8,564 nucleotides of DNA. It comes from Enterobacterales bacterium (lineage in GTDB: Bacteria > Pseudomonadota > Gammaproteobacteria > Enterobacterales > Succinivibrionaceae). Under the pieces are notes generated by a model that had not been told where the DNA came from, searched no databases, and was given only the letters and a program-made list of their open reading frames with translations. A program made the position numbers and the translations under genes. Where the stretch lies: NCBI GenBank assembly GCA_900768635.1, contig CAAGDP010000061.1, forward strand, positions 1-8,564, written 5' to 3'. Positions 7,789 to 8,564 of the stretch are shown one piece after another (the stretch's first letter is position 1; the number at the start of each line of letters is the position of its first letter).

Positions 7789-7969
7789 AAATGTCGGAAT
7801 CCTTGCATTCTCATCCTGGATATATTTTCCTGGGTGTAAATTGATGCTGAAATCTCAGATATGACTGTACCTCTGTTATTTATCATATCCGGATTTTATT
7901 CTGCGTGAGTTTCAAATTAATCCTGGCTCTTATTTTTTATTCTTTTATTTTGATCAATGATACAACCAT

Positions 7970-7975
7970 ATTATA
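7970..7975 (-). promoter_or_regulatory. consensus -10 element, candidate chemoreceptor promoter
   Basis: The minus strand reads TATAAT here, preceded by A-rich sequence and no recognisable -35 at 16-18 bases. It would give a leader of about 175 bases before the ATG at 7788. Lack of a -35 would fit an activator-dependent promoter. The AT-rich setting makes a chance match quite possible. Confidence 0.33.
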
Positions 7976-8023
7976 CTTTTTTGTCTGATTTTTTTATGCA
8001 TAACTAATTAATTTAATTGAGGG

Positions 8024-8045
8024 AAATGTGAGTGCTGTCAAGTGA
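8024..8045. promoter_or_regulatory. CRP-like binding site (one strong half)
   Basis: The left half is AAATGTGA, exactly the E. coli CRP half-site. After 6 bases the right half reads TCAAG against the consensus TCACA, so 8 of the 10 core bases fit. Its centre (8034.5) lies about 71.5 bases upstream of the start expected from the -10 at 7970-7975, a helical phase used by class I CRP sites. A TTGACA on the minus strand (8036-8041) overlaps it. It is one site found by eye and may be fortuitous. Confidence 0.28.
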
Positions 8046-8056
8046 TATCAGTCCAC

Positions 8057-8082
8057 CTCCTGCAGGAGCGGAGTGTTCCTGC
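8057..8082. repeat. overlapping palindrome and hairpin
   Basis: CTCCTGCAGGAG (8057-8068) is a perfect 12-base palindrome. Its right part GCAGGA (8062-8067) also pairs with TCCTGC (8077-8082) across a 9-base loop, so two structures compete. No T-run follows on either strand, which argues against a terminator. Confidence 0.45.
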
Positions 8083-8284
8083 TGGATAACTTCCAAGAGT
8101 TAAGCATTAAAAAAAATCTGCCGCATAATGGATTCATTTTAAACTGGTTTGCATCAGGATTTTTTTTGATCTTTCTAAATTTTAGTTGATAAGAGCGAGA
8201 AAGCATGCAAATGCAGGGAGCATAAAAAATATCACTATTTAAACGCAAAATGTAAGTTATAATCACCTAATAATATCAAGAATA

Positions 8285-8313
8285 TTGACCGGTTCCGTCG
8301 AAATAGTTTTACT
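8285..8313 (+). promoter_or_regulatory. candidate sigma70 promoter of the right-hand AAA-ATPase-like gene
   Basis: TTGACC (8285-8290), a 17-base spacer and TTTACT (8308-8313) match the -35 at five and the -10 at four of six positions, with a start expected near 8320, about 78 bases before the ATG. A perfect TATAAT at 8258-8263 is a rival -10 but has no good -35. Confidence 0.33.
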
Positions 8314-8397
8314 GCAGACTGTATTCCGGTTATTAGTTACTGAGCTTTAAGGGTCGCAGTATCATTCTGCAGGTTTGAGACCTATGGGAGAAATATT

Positions 8398-8564
8398 ATG
8401 CAGGAAATTGCTATAGAACAAGCGGTAACTGTAGGTGAAGAAGATTTTAAAACCTTAATAGATCAAGATGTTGCCTATATAGATAAAACCGGCTCAATTG
8501 AAAAGTTCTTCGTATCTCCCAAAGAAAACGGCAAACGAACAGGTTCATCACTAACATCAGCAAA
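8398..8564 (+). CDS. AAA-ATPase-like protein, N-terminus only
   Basis: 55 complete codons of a gene that runs off the right edge. The ATG has GGGAG 7 bases upstream, a good Shine-Dalgarno. The peptide segment GEEDFKTLIDQDVAYIDKT is the typical opening of the AAA-ATPase-like (PF09820) family, in which a short helix and a Y-x-D-K-T strand come just before a Walker A loop of the RPRRFGKT kind. That loop is not yet reached here: the window ends in a hydrophilic, Ser/Lys-rich stretch, SPKENGKRTGSSLTSA, which looks like an insert or linker before the expected strand. Full-length members usually end in a PDDEXK_9 domain like the one at 1-196, so this is probably a paralogue of that gene in the same orientation. 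Role unknown beyond a predicted ATPase-nuclease. Confidence 0.84.
   Translation, partial: MQEIAIEQAVTVGEEDFKTLIDQDVAYIDKTGSIEKFFVSPKENGKRTGSSLTSA

Larger units (their letters stand above)
7789..8397. other. 609-base divergent intergenic region, no convincing gene
   Basis: It lies between the divergent chemoreceptor and AAA-ATPase-like genes. The part at 7880-8020 is very AT-rich with long T and A runs, as in promoter regions. It holds candidate -10 elements for both genes, a CRP-like site, a hairpin-rich patch near 8057-8082 and A/T tracts at 8109-8116 and 8160-8167. A 72-codon minus-strand frame at 8048-8266 has a GTG start, no ribosome binding site and no recognisable motif, so I do not call it. 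No tRNA-like fold seen. Confidence 0.6.

Noticed and set aside
7880..7960. Sigma28-type (flagellar) promoter for the chemoreceptor
   Set aside because: The best match resembles GCCGATAA at only about half the positions, with imperfect spacing from a TAAA in very AT-rich sequence.
5639..8080. An 11-base direct repeat GGAGTGTTCCT at 5639-5649 and 8070-8080, flanking the chemoreceptor gene
   Set aside because: It suggested cassette borders, but several 11-base matches are expected by chance in 8.5 kb, and the first copy is simply part of the terminator hairpin.
5313..8161. Shared GCATCAGGATT at 5313-5323 and 8151-8161 in two intergenic regions
   Set aside because: Similarity fades within a few bases on both sides; an 11-base match is at chance level.
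8048..8266. 72-codon minus-strand frame between the chemoreceptor and the right-hand gene
   Set aside because: GTG start without Shine-Dalgarno, AT-driven composition and no domain; better explained as chance.

Overview
The window looks like a chromosomal piece of an anaerobic gammaproteobacterium with mid-to-low GC. AlaA and YfbR are close enough to the E. coli proteins to align by eye from memory along their whole length, and alaA-yfbR is also adjacent in enterobacteria. The two end genes belong to an AAA-ATPase-like/PD-(D/E)XK family that is often multi-copy in gut anaerobes. Succinivibrionaceae (Anaerobiospirillum or Succinivibrio relatives) is my best guess, from memory and not tested.

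Layout, left to right. 1-196 (+) is the 3' end of an AAA-ATPase-like protein with a C-terminal PDDEXK_9 nuclease domain. 315-3350 (-) is a compact set transcribed right to left: alaA (glutamate-pyruvate aminotransferase), yfbR (5'-deoxynucleotidase) and an RsmB/NOP-family RNA m5C methyltransferase, with gaps of only 8 and 4 bases and a weak terminator at 281-313. 3624-5183 (-) is dacB (penicillin-binding protein 4). 5184-5679 is mostly non-coding and holds two dyads, a possible decayed coding remnant and the strong terminator of the next gene. 5680-7788 (-) is a 702-residue methyl-accepting chemotaxis protein. 7789-8397 is a 609-base AT-rich region with no convincing gene; it holds candidate control sites for both divergent neighbours. 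8398-8564 (+) is the 5' end of a second AAA-ATPase-like gene.

The five complete genes are all on the minus strand and form three transcription units by spacing: alaA-yfbR-methyltransferase, dacB, and the chemoreceptor. They cover alanine synthesis, dNMP salvage, RNA modification, periplasmic peptidoglycan trimming and environmental sensing. They are neighbours rather than one pathway. The unusual part is the frame: both ends carry members of the same poorly understood ATPase-nuclease family on the opposite strand. I see no CRISPR array, tRNA, rRNA, intact transposase or phage gene, and no convincing new multi-gene system.
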